NCBI GenBank assembly: GCA_947652605.1
Contig: OX393580.1
Span: 17,628,159-17,692,158, forward strand
DNA length: 64,000 nt
Reading direction: 5' to 3'
Source of the DNA: Elmis aenea
Taxonomy: Eukaryota > Arthropoda > Insecta > Coleoptera > Elmidae
The notes under the pieces were generated by a model. It was not told the DNA's origin. It ran no database searches and was given only the letters and a program-made list of their open reading frames with translations. The translations under genes and the position numbers were made by a program. Below, piece after piece: positions 12,049-23,536 of this stretch (position 1 is the first letter of the stretch; each line of letters begins with the position of its first letter).

Positions 12049-12690
12049 TACAATAACAACAGAATTTGTTCAAGTAATTAAATAGTAAATCCATCAACAA
12101 ATAACTCAAAATGTTCCTCTTGATTGCTTCGTCTCAATTAAATATTTAATAACAAATCGGTTTTCCCCATCGCGGTCATTTATCAAAGACGAAATAAATC
12201 CTGCAGATGAAGAATTTATTTTCATTTTATTTTGGCACGTCTTGATGCTTTTGCAATTTGTTTCATTTGCGCTACGTGATTTGTGCTAAATGATGTGTAT
12301 ATAATGTGTAGCGAACCATTTCCTTGTCAAAATCAGGATATGAAATTACAAAGGGCGTAACACAGTTCTATAAATTGCAAGAATTTTATTTTGGCCAATT
12401 CGGGCTATTAAATCGACCTATAGAATTCACTTTATTTGAAATCTAAATCACAGAAAACTATCTAAAAGACTTGTATTGTTTCTGATATTGTTTGCCATCT
12501 TAGGGTTTTTTTTATACATAGACATAGCATGTATATAACGTCTACAGAAAGTTGAATTTAGATCTTATTCAATATTAGGATTTATTTAAGCATAGTATAA
12601 ATTAGCAAACCCAGTAACAATAAAATTGTTTACAAAATTTTTTTAGTGACAATTCCTGGAAATAATAGCAAAGATTTTAAAACTTACAAT
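12049..12690. other. No recognisable feature
   Basis: AT-rich DNA between the TTAA-bounded element and a LINE fragment. Nothing supportable was seen. Confidence 0.45.
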
Positions 12691-12972
12691 TAAATGTTCG
12701 CAGACGACATGGTTATAGTTGCGGAATTAGAAAAGAATCTACCATATAACCTAGAAACTCTTAACCAAGAATTGAAAAAAAGCAATATGCAAATTAATAT
12801 AGACAAAACTAAAACTATGTTGCTTGCAACAGAGACGAAAGGGCATTACATAACTTTAAATGGGCTTAGGTTGGAACATGTAGATAGCTTTAAATATTTA
12901 GGAGTTATCATAGAGAAAATGGAGGAATGGACAAGAAAAAGCGAAAAAACGAAAAATGTGGGAGGAATATTT
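12691..12972 (+). pseudogene. Non-LTR reverse transcriptase fragment, 5' part of a split copy
   Basis: The frame reads MFADDMVIVAE (the polymerase FADD box with two catalytic Asp), LNQELKKSNMQINIDKTKTM (palm and thumb transition) and DSFKYLGVIIEK (the KYLG motif). It matches reverse transcriptases of insect LINEs; the clade is not certain. It is truncated upstream of the FADD box. At 12973 it is interrupted by a TIR-bearing element, and its downstream part resumes at 14932 in the same orientation, so both pieces are one broken gene. Confidence 0.75.
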
Positions 12973-14931
12973 CTGTGGTCAGCGGGAAAAAGCACTTAAG
13001 TCAAAAAGTGCAATTTTTCAGGAGCAACGTTTTTTTATTTTACTGATTATCATGTGAGTTTATATTTTACTTGTATGGTATATTTTACTTAAAATTAAGT
13101 ATTAAATCATCACAATATGTCAACATGATGAAATTTTTTAATAAACAGTAAATACTTGACTCAAACTGGCATGAAATAAGAATAACTTAAGTAGTTTTTC
13201 ACAAATGTAAACAAATGGATATATTCAGTTTAACTCGTTTATTTTAAAAAAATACATTTTTTATGTAGAATTAAAAAAAAATTAATGGAGTAAACATAAA
13301 TAACTTTTATTATCTTTTGATTACACCAAATTTCGTTGCAATGGAAAAATACTATTAATAAAAATTCGTGAAATGGAACTAACATTATAAACAGGAAACA
13401 CAAGTGCCGAAATAATAATAATAATAATAATAGGCTTTATTTAGTTATAAAAGAAACTATTTATACATCAATCTTTACAACTAGTACTTCAAATTAAAAT
13501 TGCAGTTTTACATGGGTCTTACAACCTTCTTTAAACGCATGCAGATTAACAGAATATTTGAATTCGTTTGGTAATTGATTAAATAATTTTAGCCCTTTGT
13601 AATAGAGCGAGTTCTGTGTACTACTTTTTTTTACATTTAGGCAGTCTAAAATGTTCTCTTTGTCTTGTTTCATAATCATGCAGTTCTTTGTTGTATATCA
13701 GATATTTACTCATATATCTTGGCATCATATTGTTTATACATTTATATATTAGAACCAAAACGTTATACACTGTATATTGCCATATATTAAGGAACCCCAA
13801 CTTATTATGCATATATTCAATTTTAGTTAATTTAGAACACTGTAATATGATACGCAAAGCTCTGTTTTGCTGCTTTTGTAATTTTTTCAGATCCCCCTCA
13901 TTACTTAGAAATATTATGCTACTGCAATAATTAAAGTATGGTTCTATTATTGTATGATAGACCAATATCCTAGCCTCAAAGTTTAATTTATTCGATATTC
14001 TCCCAAAATAACTAATTTTTGAACCAACTTTTTTTACAATATAATCTATGTTCTTTTTAAATTTTAGATGATTATCTATAATTACCCCTAGGTATTTAAA
14101 CTCTTCAACTTTCTCTACTTTATTATTATCTATAAATACGTTAACATTTGACATATTGCTGAATTGTGTACTACCTATTACCATGCATTTTGTTTTAGAT
14201 ACATTCAACTCCAGTTTATTAGCTTTAAACCAATCTGTTACTTCAATTAAATCTTCGTTTATGACATTAACTGTTGTTTGTAAATCTTCACCTGATACCG
14301 AAATTAACGTATCATCTGCAAATAAATGCATGTCACACGATTTAACTGTCTGCGTAATGTCATTTATGTAAATATTGAATAAAACTGGACCTAAAACTGA
14401 TCCTTGTGGTACACCTAACTCGTTAATAACTGCCTTTGATTCTACTTTTTCCACCCTGGTTTTTTGAAATCTGTTTGATAAATAACTTTCAAACCATTTT
14501 AGTTCATTCCCTTGGATTCCGTACATTTGTAATTTTTGCAAAAGTCTTTTTCTACAGATGGTTTCAAATGCTCGTTTCAGATCGACAAAAACTGCCAAAA
14601 TTATTTTATCGTTTTCAATTTCATCTCTCCAATTTGTTAAAACTAAATTCAATGCTGTTTCGCATGAATGCTTATGTCTAAATCCTGATTGAGAATCTGA
14701 AATAGTTTTGTTACTGTTAAGAAATTCTACGAGTTGTTGTTAAACTATAATTTCTAATATTTGTTATATTTTAGGTAACATATTTATAGGTCTAAACTCA
14801 CCGCATTTTTTAGTGTTAATAATTTTTGGAATTGCAAATTACCGGTATAAGAACATAACAATATGAATGGTATAAGGTTAATAATAAAAAAATTTCACTT
14901 TTTGACTTGAGCTTTTTCCCGCCGACCACAG
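12973..14931. mobile_element. TIR element splitting a LINE and itself carrying a LINE
   Basis: The left end is CTGTGGTCAGCGGGAAAAAG; the reverse complement of the right end is CTGTGGTCGGCGGGAAAAAG. Similarity extends about 45 bases (AAGTCAAAAAGTG). The element separates the FADD-box fragment from the C-terminal part of the same LINE. Inside lies a minus-strand LINE pol remnant (about 13411-14830). I see no transposase and no clear target duplication, so the superfamily is unknown. Confidence 0.65.
13411..14830 (-). pseudogene. Non-LTR retrotransposon pol (reverse transcriptase) remnant
   Basis: On the minus strand: SQSGFRHKHSCETALN, VFVDLKRAFETICR (motif A, catalytic Asp), LGVPQGSVLGPVLFNIYIND, HLFADDTLI (motif C, FADD) and FKYLGVIIDNHLKFK, followed by a C-terminal region IIEPYFNYCSSIIFLSN. 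The main frame is 343 codons. A poly-T run near 13625 causes a frameshift, after which QNSLYYKGLKLFNQLPNEFK finishes the protein near 13494. Upstream of 14652 the sequence continues in frame with stop codons, and the copy is 5' truncated. The 3' end is an (AAT)n tract at 13411-13432 on the plus strand, a tail like that of I-type LINEs. It is related to, but distinct from, the LINE at 22.4 kb. Confidence 0.85.
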
Positions 14932-15435
14932 ATTTAATAGTTTAGGATCATCATTTTTTGGAAATAGAGAAGTCCCAAAACGAACCAAAGTGGAAGTGGT
15001 AGAAAAAAGTAGTAATTCCAGCACTTTTATACGGAAGTGATACGTGGACACTTACAAACAAATATAGTAGCCGAGTGAATGCAGCACAAATTAGATTTCT
15101 AAGTAAATTCCAAGAAAAAAACCAAAAAAGACCGACTCAGAAATGAAAGATACAGAAAACAATTAAAAATAAAATCAGTTGACACTAAAATACAAGAAAG
15201 ACAGCTGGGATGGTTGGGAAACATTTATAGAATGATCGAAGAAAGCTTAACCAGAAAAGCCTATGAAGCAAGGCCACAGGAAAAAAAAAACAAAAGAGGT
15301 AGACCAAGAAAAACCTTGCAAGACGAAGTTAAATACGGGAAGAGATAAAATAGTTAGCACAAGACAGAACGACCTGGAAAAAAGTCAACACAATACAACC
15401 CAACAGTGCTACCCCTGACGGCATAGGGACTTACG
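14932..15435 (+). pseudogene. Non-LTR LINE C-terminal fragment, 3' part of the split copy
   Basis: Translation across several frames gives NREVPKRTKVEV, IPALLYGSDTWTLTNK, SRVNAAQIRFL, IQERQLGWLGNIYRM, KAYEARPQ, KRGRPRKTLQDEV and finally ATPDGIGT. This is the classic C-terminal order of many insect LINE pol proteins (YGSETW, then a basic region ending GRPR and DGIG). It continues the protein whose FADD region is at 12691-12972. At least two frameshifts and short A-run expansions make it non-functional. Confidence 0.7.
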
Positions 15436-17593
15436 ATTTAATAAAAATAATCAAATTTTTGTAAGTTTAAAAGATATTCTGTTACCCATTAATTTACTTG
15501 TCCCATATTTCATCAAAATGTATCTAATCACATAATACCACTAGCAAAAGCAAAAATTAATATACCCCTACGCCCTACGATTAAATTAATAAGTTGCTAA
15601 ATGAGTGTACTTATTGGAATATTGAATACCAGTTGACAAAATTCAATACTTGCAATGTTGCAAACTACAAATACCTTACTACTTTCAATAAAATAGTTAA
15701 CATATCAGCATCTCTTGCCAAGGGTTGAAAATGAATAAATGAATTTCGGTAGGTTTGATTTAATGAAGCTGAACATAATCATAATACACCCGATAAATAT
15801 TGTATTTGTACAGTAAAAAACCGTTAAAATTTATTAAGCCTTTATGTAATATTAAGAAAAATCTGAATGGGAATATGCTTCAAAAAATGTCGCTCTGATT
15901 TTGGAAATAACTAAAAAGACAAGTCTAAATTATTGAGCGTTTGACAATATTGACGTTGACAATTCTGCACGAATTTCCAATGTAACTGATGTCTATCAAA
16001 CGTCTGAAAATGCGTGGAAATTGCTGAAAGGACAATAAAAAGCGTCTGTTACAATAAGATATTGAAATCTTTGTCTTTTAAACGCGAAATTTTGATTGTT
16101 ATATTCGCAGATTTTCAGAGAATAATCTCTAGTCATTTTATTTAATTAAAATTATGCTAGTTCATCAGTATTTTGCCTTATTGCAATAAATTTGGCAATT
16201 TTAAAAAGCTTTAAGCCACTTGATGACCAATTAATGAACCAAACTCGTTTCAGCTCAATCAAAAATGCGTTTGTCAAGCTTTGATCATACTAGGTAGGAT
16301 ATTTAACCTTCTATCTACAAATTTTACTATAATGTACGCTCTTTCAAAAAGCTGCCCAGTTTTCTCGAATACAAAGCTCATTAAAAAAACTGTTCGAAAC
16401 AATTTGACTAAAAAAACATGAATTTAAACAATATTTTTTTCAATACAGAAGCAAAAATAAATAAAATAGCGGACAACCGAACAGGTTCATTACATTTTCA
16501 AATGTTGTTGACAAAGCTCACTAATTTATTTTTAGCCTTACGAATTCAATGGATCTGCTGGAACAAAACGTGCCCTGCATAGAAGAAACAATAATGAGAT
16601 TCTTACAAAGAAGCTCAGGTGAAGAAAGACAAACTGAAAGTTCGGGGTCATGTCGACAATGAAGTTTACATTGCACCATGTTTTAAATACGATGGAGTAT
16701 TGATAAAAAACTGGGCTATTTTAAGTTGTAAATACCAGGGGGCATTAATAAAAATTTTACCCATTTCCAATAAAGAAAAGCTAGTTATATTTCTTACTTT
16801 ATAGAACTATAACGCAGTTTTGTTTACAATGTACGGCCTTAGATATTGTTCGACAAATAACTGTTACATGTTTAAATTCACGATAAAAATTAGACCTTAA
16901 AATTGAATTTAAATATTTTATAATATTCTTGTCTTTGTTTGAATCTTTAAAAGTGTATCGAGGAATCCTCTCATTCAAACTAAATCTGCTTTGCTGTGTG
17001 AAGCATCTCAACAATAACTATCCAGTAATTCTGCGACGATACCCACAAGTAAATGTACAACACAATTTAGTTAAACACAAAATTCAGTACATCACAAGGA
17101 CCGCCATATATAACACAGTTAAATACTACAGGTTCCTGTGTGACAGTAACGAGATAACTCCTGCAGGTGGGAATAGTTCCAGAAGTCTTAATCACGAGCT
17201 TGCGTTGGATGATAATTGTAACCCCTGCAAGGAGAACTGCCTCTAGATAGTTCGTCACCGTAACAAATAGTAGATTGAAGCAAACCCTCTCGGAATATTT
17301 CATTATGAATTTTCAGGTGGTACTTGAACAATACATTCGTAGTTTAATTTCCTTTAGAGGCATATTTTCTTGTCACTTGAAAATATTTAATACTCCACGT
17401 GACTAGATTAAACTTTTGAAGGTAACCAAGAAGGATTACCATGTATTACAGTAATTTTTATAATTTTACCTTAATTAGATTCGGAGCTATTAATTTGTAT
17501 GGAATTTTTTCTTGCAAAATATTGAGACGTGTGTGAGGATATTAATAAATGAGTTAAAATAACTTAGATTTATGTGAAGTAATAAACACTTAC
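15436..17593. other. No recognisable feature; likely intronic
   Basis: About 2.1 kb downstream of the neuroligin-like exon on its strand. Short frames such as 16929-17246 (plus) and 17067-17303 (minus) show no family motifs. I looked here for the next neuroligin exon and did not find one. Confidence 0.4.
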
Positions 17594-17749
17594 CTAAGAC
17601 CCCAAGTCTAAAATTGATAGTAACTACAATCACTCTTCCATATGATGCTAGAATTGTCCCATCATAAGGGTTTCCTGAATTCCATTCGTAACTTTCACCA
17701 TGAACATATACAATACAAGGCAACGGAGTAGGTTCTTCTTCACCAGTTG
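17594..17749 (-). CDS. Neuroligin-like internal exon (carboxylesterase-fold adhesion protein)
   Basis: Neuroligins are single-pass postsynaptic adhesion proteins with a catalytically inactive esterase fold that binds neurexin. The minus-strand exon is preceded by a polypyrimidine tract ending TTTTTTCAG and followed by GTAAGTG, both strong splice signals. It is 156 bases long and encodes [20 protein letters not shown] and then [20 protein letters not shown], ending in [23 protein letters not shown] with LASYG is a signature of arthropod neuroligins rather than of ordinary esterases, which have HGGG-type oxyanion motifs. The exon boundary follows GVLG. No neighbouring exon was seen, which fits the huge introns of these genes. 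Intact splice sites and an uninterrupted frame argue against a pseudogene. The paralogue is unknown. Confidence 0.8.
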
Positions 17750-18470
17750 CTGAAAAAAGAAAAACACATCCTTAATAATACATACAAGTTTTTTTTTAAG
17801 TGTGTGCAAAACAAACATTTTGAAATATTCCAATAACTTTATCAAAATTACTGTAAAAATATTAAAATAACCAATCTAGTAATTGTAGCTATAAAAGTAA
17901 ATGACTTTTCCTTCAAATATTTCTAAGCAAAAACCAAAAATTATATCTATTGTGGATAGAGCCAAGTTTAGATGAGGTAAATCATATGGTATTATATTAC
18001 TAGTGGTTAAAATATTGACTGTGTACATTTAAAATGGTACCTACTTGAAAAGTCTACTATGGTATAACAAAAAAAAAACGATTAGAGTAACAATTAAAAT
18101 ATAATGTTGTTTTTAACACCTTCGCGAACAGAGGCTGCAAATCTAGTCATTTTGGAGTGATAAAATGGGACACGTCTGCATATGCAGTCAGAGTAAGTTA
18201 GTCCAGGAGAAGCATGACTGCGCTTGCAGTCATGTTTAGCGTTCAAATATACGTACATATACATTGACTGTCCCTGAATAATACATGTAAACATGGAGCA
18301 CTGTTCATATATATACTTTTAACAGCATTTGTAAACAATCCCTACTTTCGACATAAAAACTCCACTCATAGTACCACGACTGCATTTGCAGACGCGTCTC
18401 AGTGTGTTTATATGGTGCTAGTGCAGTTCATTTTATCAATTTTGTACATATTTAAATATGAAATATGTAT
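17750..18470. other. Probable intron sequence, no feature
   Basis: AT-rich DNA upstream of the neuroligin-like exon on the minus strand. No coding or repeat signal was recognised. Confidence 0.4.
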
Positions 18471-18794
18471 TTATTTAGGTATATATAAATCCAAAAGAAG
18501 AAGCATATTTAATACAATCTTGGTTTCCGAGTTTGGAACCGCGTCTTCTATATTTAGAAGTAGTTGACGTTTCGACCATTGTGTCTTGGTCTTTTTCAAA
18601 ACGACTAATTTGTGAGGGATGTTGCTGGGTTTATATATCCAGCTTGTGGAGGCGTGGCGTTCCGCTTGATGGATTTGTTCTGCCTCAGTGATTTTGTGAT
18701 GACTGGTTTCCAGATGTTTGGGAGTTGTATGCCTGTGTCTCTGTTGTAGTTGTTTGGGTTCTTGATGATTTCCAATGATTCTCGATATAATCAT
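18471..18794 (-). pseudogene. Retroelement 3'-end-like ORF fragment (possibly Penelope-like)
   Basis: A 107-codon minus-strand frame, rich in Gln, His and Lys (QLQQRHRHTT, HLETSHHKITEAEQIHQAE). It passes through DNA reading AAAAAGACCAAGACACAATG and a CGAAACGTCAAC word. Such words are common in 3' regions of insect Penelope-like and other retroelements, but this is recall of a pattern, not a domain match. There is no catalytic motif. It is more likely transposon 3' sequence than a host gene. Confidence 0.3.
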
Positions 18795-18801
18795 TGGAAA
18801 T

Positions 18802-19505
18802 CAAACAGACAAGGCCGAAAAAGTACGTTTTGGCCGAGATGCATATTACATTTTTTGTGCGATCGAATTAAAAACAATTTAAATTTTTAGTAATTTTCAA
18901 AATTATAGGTTAGAAACTACGTGACATTCTGTCACTGACAGATGACGGCGTATGTACTGCATTACCGGCCCTCCCCTTAGCAACGGCCGTAAAAGTTACT
19001 TTTTCGGCCGTTGCTAAGGGTAACGGCCTGAAAAGTAACTTTTACGGTCGTTGCTAAGGATAGGGCCGGTAATGCAGTACTTTATGGTTGCTAACGCGTC
19101 CGTCAAACAACTGTTTCTAGTACGATCGCACAAAAAAGTCTTTTTCGGCCGCTACTTTTTCGGCCGCTACTTTTTCGGCCGCTACAGCGTATGAAAAAGA
19201 TCATTTGCATTAAGCAGAACGGAAAGCGCATGTGCGTGTCTGAATATACCTGTAAGTTCTCTGAGATTATGGCTTACCCGCTTGTAATGACGTAGAGGTC
19301 TTTAGGTTGTTCTGTCATGTAGTTTATAATGCAAGTACGTTTCCACCGCTAACAGCATACGCCGTCATCTGTCAGTGACAGAATGTCGCGTAGTTTCTAG
19401 CCTATATTTTTGAAAAATACTAAAAATTTAAATTTTTAATTCGATTGCACAAAAAATGTTTTAGGCACCTCCACCAAAACGTACTGTTTCGTCCTTGTCT
19501 GTTTG
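18802..19505. mobile_element. Nested palindrome with CAAACAGACAAGG ends
   Basis: Outer ends CAAACAGACAAGGCCGAAAA (left) and CAAACAGACAAGGACGAAAC (reverse complement of right) define inverted arms that include GTAGTTTC and CAGTGACAG words. Within it, 18951-19080 is an almost perfect GC-rich hairpin (GCATTACCGGCCC with its complement). The right half also holds a triplicated 15-mer. No open frame and no clear target duplication were found. Superfamily unknown; behaviour as a mobile element is inferred from structure. Confidence 0.55.
19141..19185 (+). repeat. Three tandem copies of a 15-base GC-rich unit
   Basis: The unit TTTTTCGGCCGCTAC occurs three times without mismatch, starting at 19141, 19156 and 19171, inside the palindrome. 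The same CGGCCG core occurs in the inner hairpin near 18990 and 19010. Confidence 0.95.
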
Positions 19506-19814
19506 CTAGCTTTGACTACGTCTCAGTCAGCAAGCTAGACGCGTCCGAAAAAGTTACACGTTTTGGCCTTGATACATAATAACTATTTTATACGCATTTT
19601 TACAGTTATTTTTAAGTACTTATTAGTTTTTCAAATAATAATAATATGATTGGAAATCTTTATTTAACTTTTAGCTAATTTTACATGTATTTCATGCGGC
19701 TTATATTTAATTGTACTTATTATCTTAAACTATGATACCTATTTTAACATTATTTTTTACATAATCCACGCATCATTTTAAAAAATTTGATATTGACGTT
19801 GTTTGTTTCATTTT

Positions 19815-20206
19815 CACAGGTAATTAATAAAAAATCTTGAGCCCTTTGTAGTACAAGGCGTTCTGTGTATTTGTTTTAGTTAATTTTGATAGTCTTAAGC
19901 CTTTTCTGTTCCTAGTCTGGTATTCGTCAGTTTTACTATTTTGTATTAAATTTTTATTCATGTGACCTGATACTTGACCACTTTAAAGTGGATCACAAGC
20001 ATTTCAAAATAACAGGCATTCCTTGTTTTTGCTGTTTCTGCAGTTTATGTATGTCGCCTTCGTTGCATAAAAACAAAATACTCGCGCAGTAATCGAAGTG
20101 TGGAGCGATTAGTGACCTATATCCTACAATTTTTGCTGCAAGGCCAAATTGGTTAATCTATCGCTTATGCAGCCAATTTGATATACTAGGACGTAACTGC
20201 ATATTA
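19815..20206 (-). pseudogene. LINE pol C-terminal remnant
   Basis: Minus-strand translation gives SLIAPHFDYCASILFLCNEG followed by DIHKLQKQQK, the region just after the reverse transcriptase thumb in the same LINE group as the copies at 13.4 and 22.4 kb (compare FLSNEGDLKKLQKQQN). Further on, frames break but RLVLQRAQDF-like sequence remains. Its 5' side ends at the TA where foldback F4 begins, so F4 probably inserted into it. It is heavily decayed. Confidence 0.6.
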
Positions 20207-20208
20207 TA

Positions 20209-21724
20209 CAGGGTGGTGCTTTTTTTGATGCTCACCATTGCTATCTTGGAAACGGTAAGAGATACAAGGTCGGTTAAATTAGAGAAAAGTTGCACATTTT
20301 TACGGCGATTAAGAATTTGAAAAGAAATCCTGGATATTTTGATTCGCTTTTGATTTATTACAAAAAAACTGAAAAATGTGATTTTAGAAAAATATTATTA
20401 TCTTCCCTACCATTGACGCTATTTCATTTAAACTTGGTAACTTTATGTTTTTGACCGTCCTGGGTTTGATGACGTCAACAGAAATTTTTTAAGCCTTCTA
20501 GATTTCAAGTTGCGATAGTCAACTTTTTTATTTCTTATGGCCGCCATATTGGATTTTTACACCATCAGACAGACAAAAATATTAGCTTTTCAGATTGGTA
20601 ACCAACATACCTTTTTTCTTTCAAAAAACTTGTTGAAATTTTAAAATTTGTGTAAATAATTCATAAAATCGAGAATGCTCTGAAAAAACAATTGAAATTA
20701 TAATATAAATCAAAGTGACACAACATTTTATAGGTCTAATGATAACGAAATTAAGATTGTTGGAAACATATTTAGAAGATATGTTAGGCGAATTGCCATT
20801 ATTAACAATTCAAAATCATCAGTAGTTTCAGCATGAAGGAGCTAGTCCTCACAACGCCCGCATTGTAAAAGGATATTAATTTAGATGTACGGTTTCAAAA
20901 TGCATTACTTGGTACGTTTGGTCCTGTTCATTGGCCTCCGCGATCGCCATGTTTAACGCCTATGAATTACTTTTACATTGATGTTGTTTATGCAACCCCA
21001 ACGGAAAATATTGAACTTCTTCGCCATAAAATCAAAAATGCTTTCGACTCTATTTCGAGACAAACTATCCTAAAGGCAGTGGACGAAATGAATCTGAGGA
21101 CTAACCAATACATCATACATAACAGCGCGCACTTTAAACAATTTAAATAATTATTTATATGGTGTTTTAAATTTATTGTCCTTTCGTTATTTTATTAGAC
21201 CTATAAAATGTTGTGTCACTTTGATTTATATTATAATTTCAATTGTTTTTCAGAGCATTCTCGATTTTATGAATTATTTGCACAAATTTTAAAATTTCAA
21301 CAAGTTTTTTGAAAGAAAAAAGAAATGTTGGTTACCAATCTGAAAAGCTAATTTTTTTGTCTGTCTGATGGTGTAAAAATCCAATATGGCGGCCATAAGA
21401 AATAAAAAAGTTGACTATCGCAACTTGAAATCTAGAAGGCTTAGAAAATTTCTGTTGACGTCATCAAACCCAGGACGGTCAAAAACATAAAGTTACCAAG
21501 TTTAAATGAAATAGCGTTAATGGTAGGGAAGATAATAATATTTTTCTAAAATCACATTTTTCAGTTTTTTTGTAATAAATCAAAAGCGAATCAAAATATC
21601 CAGGATTTCTTTTCAGATTCTTAATCGCCATAAAAATGTGCAACTTTTCTCTAATTTAACCGACCTTGTATTTCTTACCGTTTCCAAGATAGCAATGGTG
21701 AGCATCGAAAAAAGCACCACCTTG
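20209..21724. mobile_element. TA-flanked foldback F4 with transposase remnant in the spacer
   Basis: TA flanks lie at 20207-20208 and 21725-21726. The left end is CAGGGTGGTGCTTTTTTTGA and its complement closes the right end with one change. The arms are about 530 bases (to about 20738 and from about 21197) and nearly identical, including CCAATATGGCGGCC and its complement. The spacer of about 460 bases holds a mariner-type transposase C-terminus. Confidence 0.9.
20760..21150 (+). pseudogene. IS630/Tc1/mariner transposase C-terminal remnant
   Basis: Translated with one frame change near 20877 it reads FQHEGASPHNARIVKGY, then FGPVHWPPRSPCLTPMNYFY, then DVVYATPTENIELLRHKIKN. This corresponds to the second and third catalytic positions of the DDE/D nuclease. 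In the family these motifs read QDGA.PH and PPRSPDLTP.D; here the second Asp is Glu and the third acidic position is Asn, so catalysis would be lost. Spacing between the two positions is about 41-42 residues, which fits DD41D-type elements. The N-terminal HTH and first Asp are absent. Only 409 bases of spacer separate the arms here, so the element cannot have coded a full protein in this form. Confidence 0.75.
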
Positions 21725-21726
21725 TA

Positions 21727-22355
21727 TAGTAATCAGTTTTTTAATCGAAAAATGCGTTGATATTCATTTTACATATTGCACGTGTATTTTGAGTGTTAAA
21801 GGAGTAAAATGACTTCTTAAAATAAAGTGCGATTTTTGGAAGCCATAATAAAATCGCACTGCCGCGAAGATGTTAAACTTTTTTTTCCTTACGCGCCACC
21901 CAAACTTATCTTAGGTGGTGTTGTACTGCCTCCGCGCCCTAAGGGCATCAAAGTTTTTCCGGAATAATAGAATTATAAATTTTATTAACATATGTAAACG
22001 TATTCGATGTTAAGCTAACACAACAAAACAGCATCACAATCCCATTCATTTTAAAACAATGGCCGTTTCACTCTCAGGCGCTCGTTTTCAACAACATCTA
22101 GAACTCATGTATGCCGAACATTGTGCAAGGAAAATACAAAAAGGAATAATGTAATGCGAGGTTAAAAAGTCAGGAACCGGATTATATAAATTAATGTATT
22201 CAAGGGATTATTTTAGTATGTAAAATTCCTGTAATAAAAATTTACGTTTCGCGGAATCGTATCCTACAGCAAATTTTGGTCTTGATAAAAATTACCATAA
22301 TTTTTTTTTTTGTAGAAGTTTGTTTCTGCACATTTTATAACTTTATTTACACAAT
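21727..22355. other. No recognisable feature
   Basis: Short of any coding signal. It contains a GC-richer patch near 21890-21950 of unknown meaning. Confidence 0.4.
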
Positions 22356-23534
22356 TATACCATACAAGTTATGGAAAACATTAAAAAAATTAATAAAATC
22401 AGAAAATAAACCTTCTGATAGAATAATATTTGATAACACCGAAACACAAGATGAAAGTGAGATTGCAAAAGAATAAATATTTCGTTAACAGTATTATTGA
22501 TATACATACTTCCATTGCAGCAACAGCATTCAAACAGAAGATATGCCTAAGAATAATCAGAGATTTAAATTTCAAGAAATTACTCTACCTGATCTCTATA
22601 AAATTACCATTGTTGTTAAAGGCAGTGGTAGCATCGATGGAATTTCAGCGAAAACCCCTTTTCTGAAGTAGGACCAGTTCAGTTACAAATAATAAACGAA
22701 TTGTTGCGACATCGTACCTTTTCTAATACATTGAAAACATCGCAGATCATACCAGTACCTAAAGTATGTAATTGTGAAAGTTTTAGACCGATAAATATAC
22801 TACCAATTTACGAATAAATTTTGGAAGTAGTCGTAAAACAACAACTTCAGATTTTTTTTTTAGAAAATAATGGTATTTTAACAAATAGACAATCTGGATT
22901 TAGAGCAAGACATTCTTGCGAAAGTGCAAATAATCTTCTCCTAGCAGACTGGAAAGAGGAAATTAAATACAACAACATTATCATCGCAGTATTTTTAGAT
23001 CTTAAAAGATGCTTTTGAAACTATTGAAAGACAACGCTTATTAACTAAACTTGAAAGGTACAGAGTGAGAGGCAAAGAAAACAGATGGTTTGCAGATTAT
23101 TTAATATCTTGGTATCAGCTTACTGAATTTAAAAATGCAACCACAAATAAGATAATGATCAATTTATGTGTTCCTCAAGGTAGTGTTCTTGGGCCTTTGT
23201 TGTTCATATTGTACATGAATGACATTGTAGCAAATGTCGGAAACAGCGTCATAAATTTAATTGCGGATCATACTCTGATATTTATTTGTGACAATAACGT
23301 TGACAGTATGGTAGGCAAATTAAACACTGACCTGCGTAGAGTCGCAGCGTGGTTAAAGGTCAACAATCTAAAAATAAATATCGACAAAACAAACTACTTG
23401 GTGAGAAACAATAAGAGTGTGCGTATTCAGCATTTTATAAAATTGGATGGTGTAGTATTAAATAAAATTAATGAAATTAAATCTTTAGGCTTAAAAAGAG
23501 ACGATAATCTTGATTTTAAAAGTAATACTAATTA
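22356..23534 (+). pseudogene. LINE pol pseudogene, 5' part (interrupted by F5)
   Basis: Pieces in several frames give YKLWKTLKKLIKSENK, EIAKE, GSGSIDGIS, FRPINILPIYE, NRQSGFRARHSCESANNLLL, AVFLDLKR then AFETIERQR after a frameshift near 23010, VPQGSVLGPLLFILYMND, and LIADHTLIF. The last should be the FADD box; here the second catalytic Asp is His and the Phe is Ile, so polymerase activity is lost. Stops occur near 22476 and 22817. The protein continues at 25359, beyond a foldback that inserted after the codons for SNTNY. The copy is 5' truncated with no endonuclease domain visible. Confidence 0.85.
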
Positions 23535-23536
23535 TA

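Noticed and set aside
16929..17303. Overlapping frames next to the neuroligin-like exon as its next exon
   Set aside because: Translation shows none of the sequence expected after GVLG in neuroligins, and no convincing splice acceptor with matching phase was seen.
19141..19185. Regular repeat that could suggest a CRISPR-like array
   Set aside because: Units are directly adjacent without spacers, and the DNA is clearly eukaryotic.
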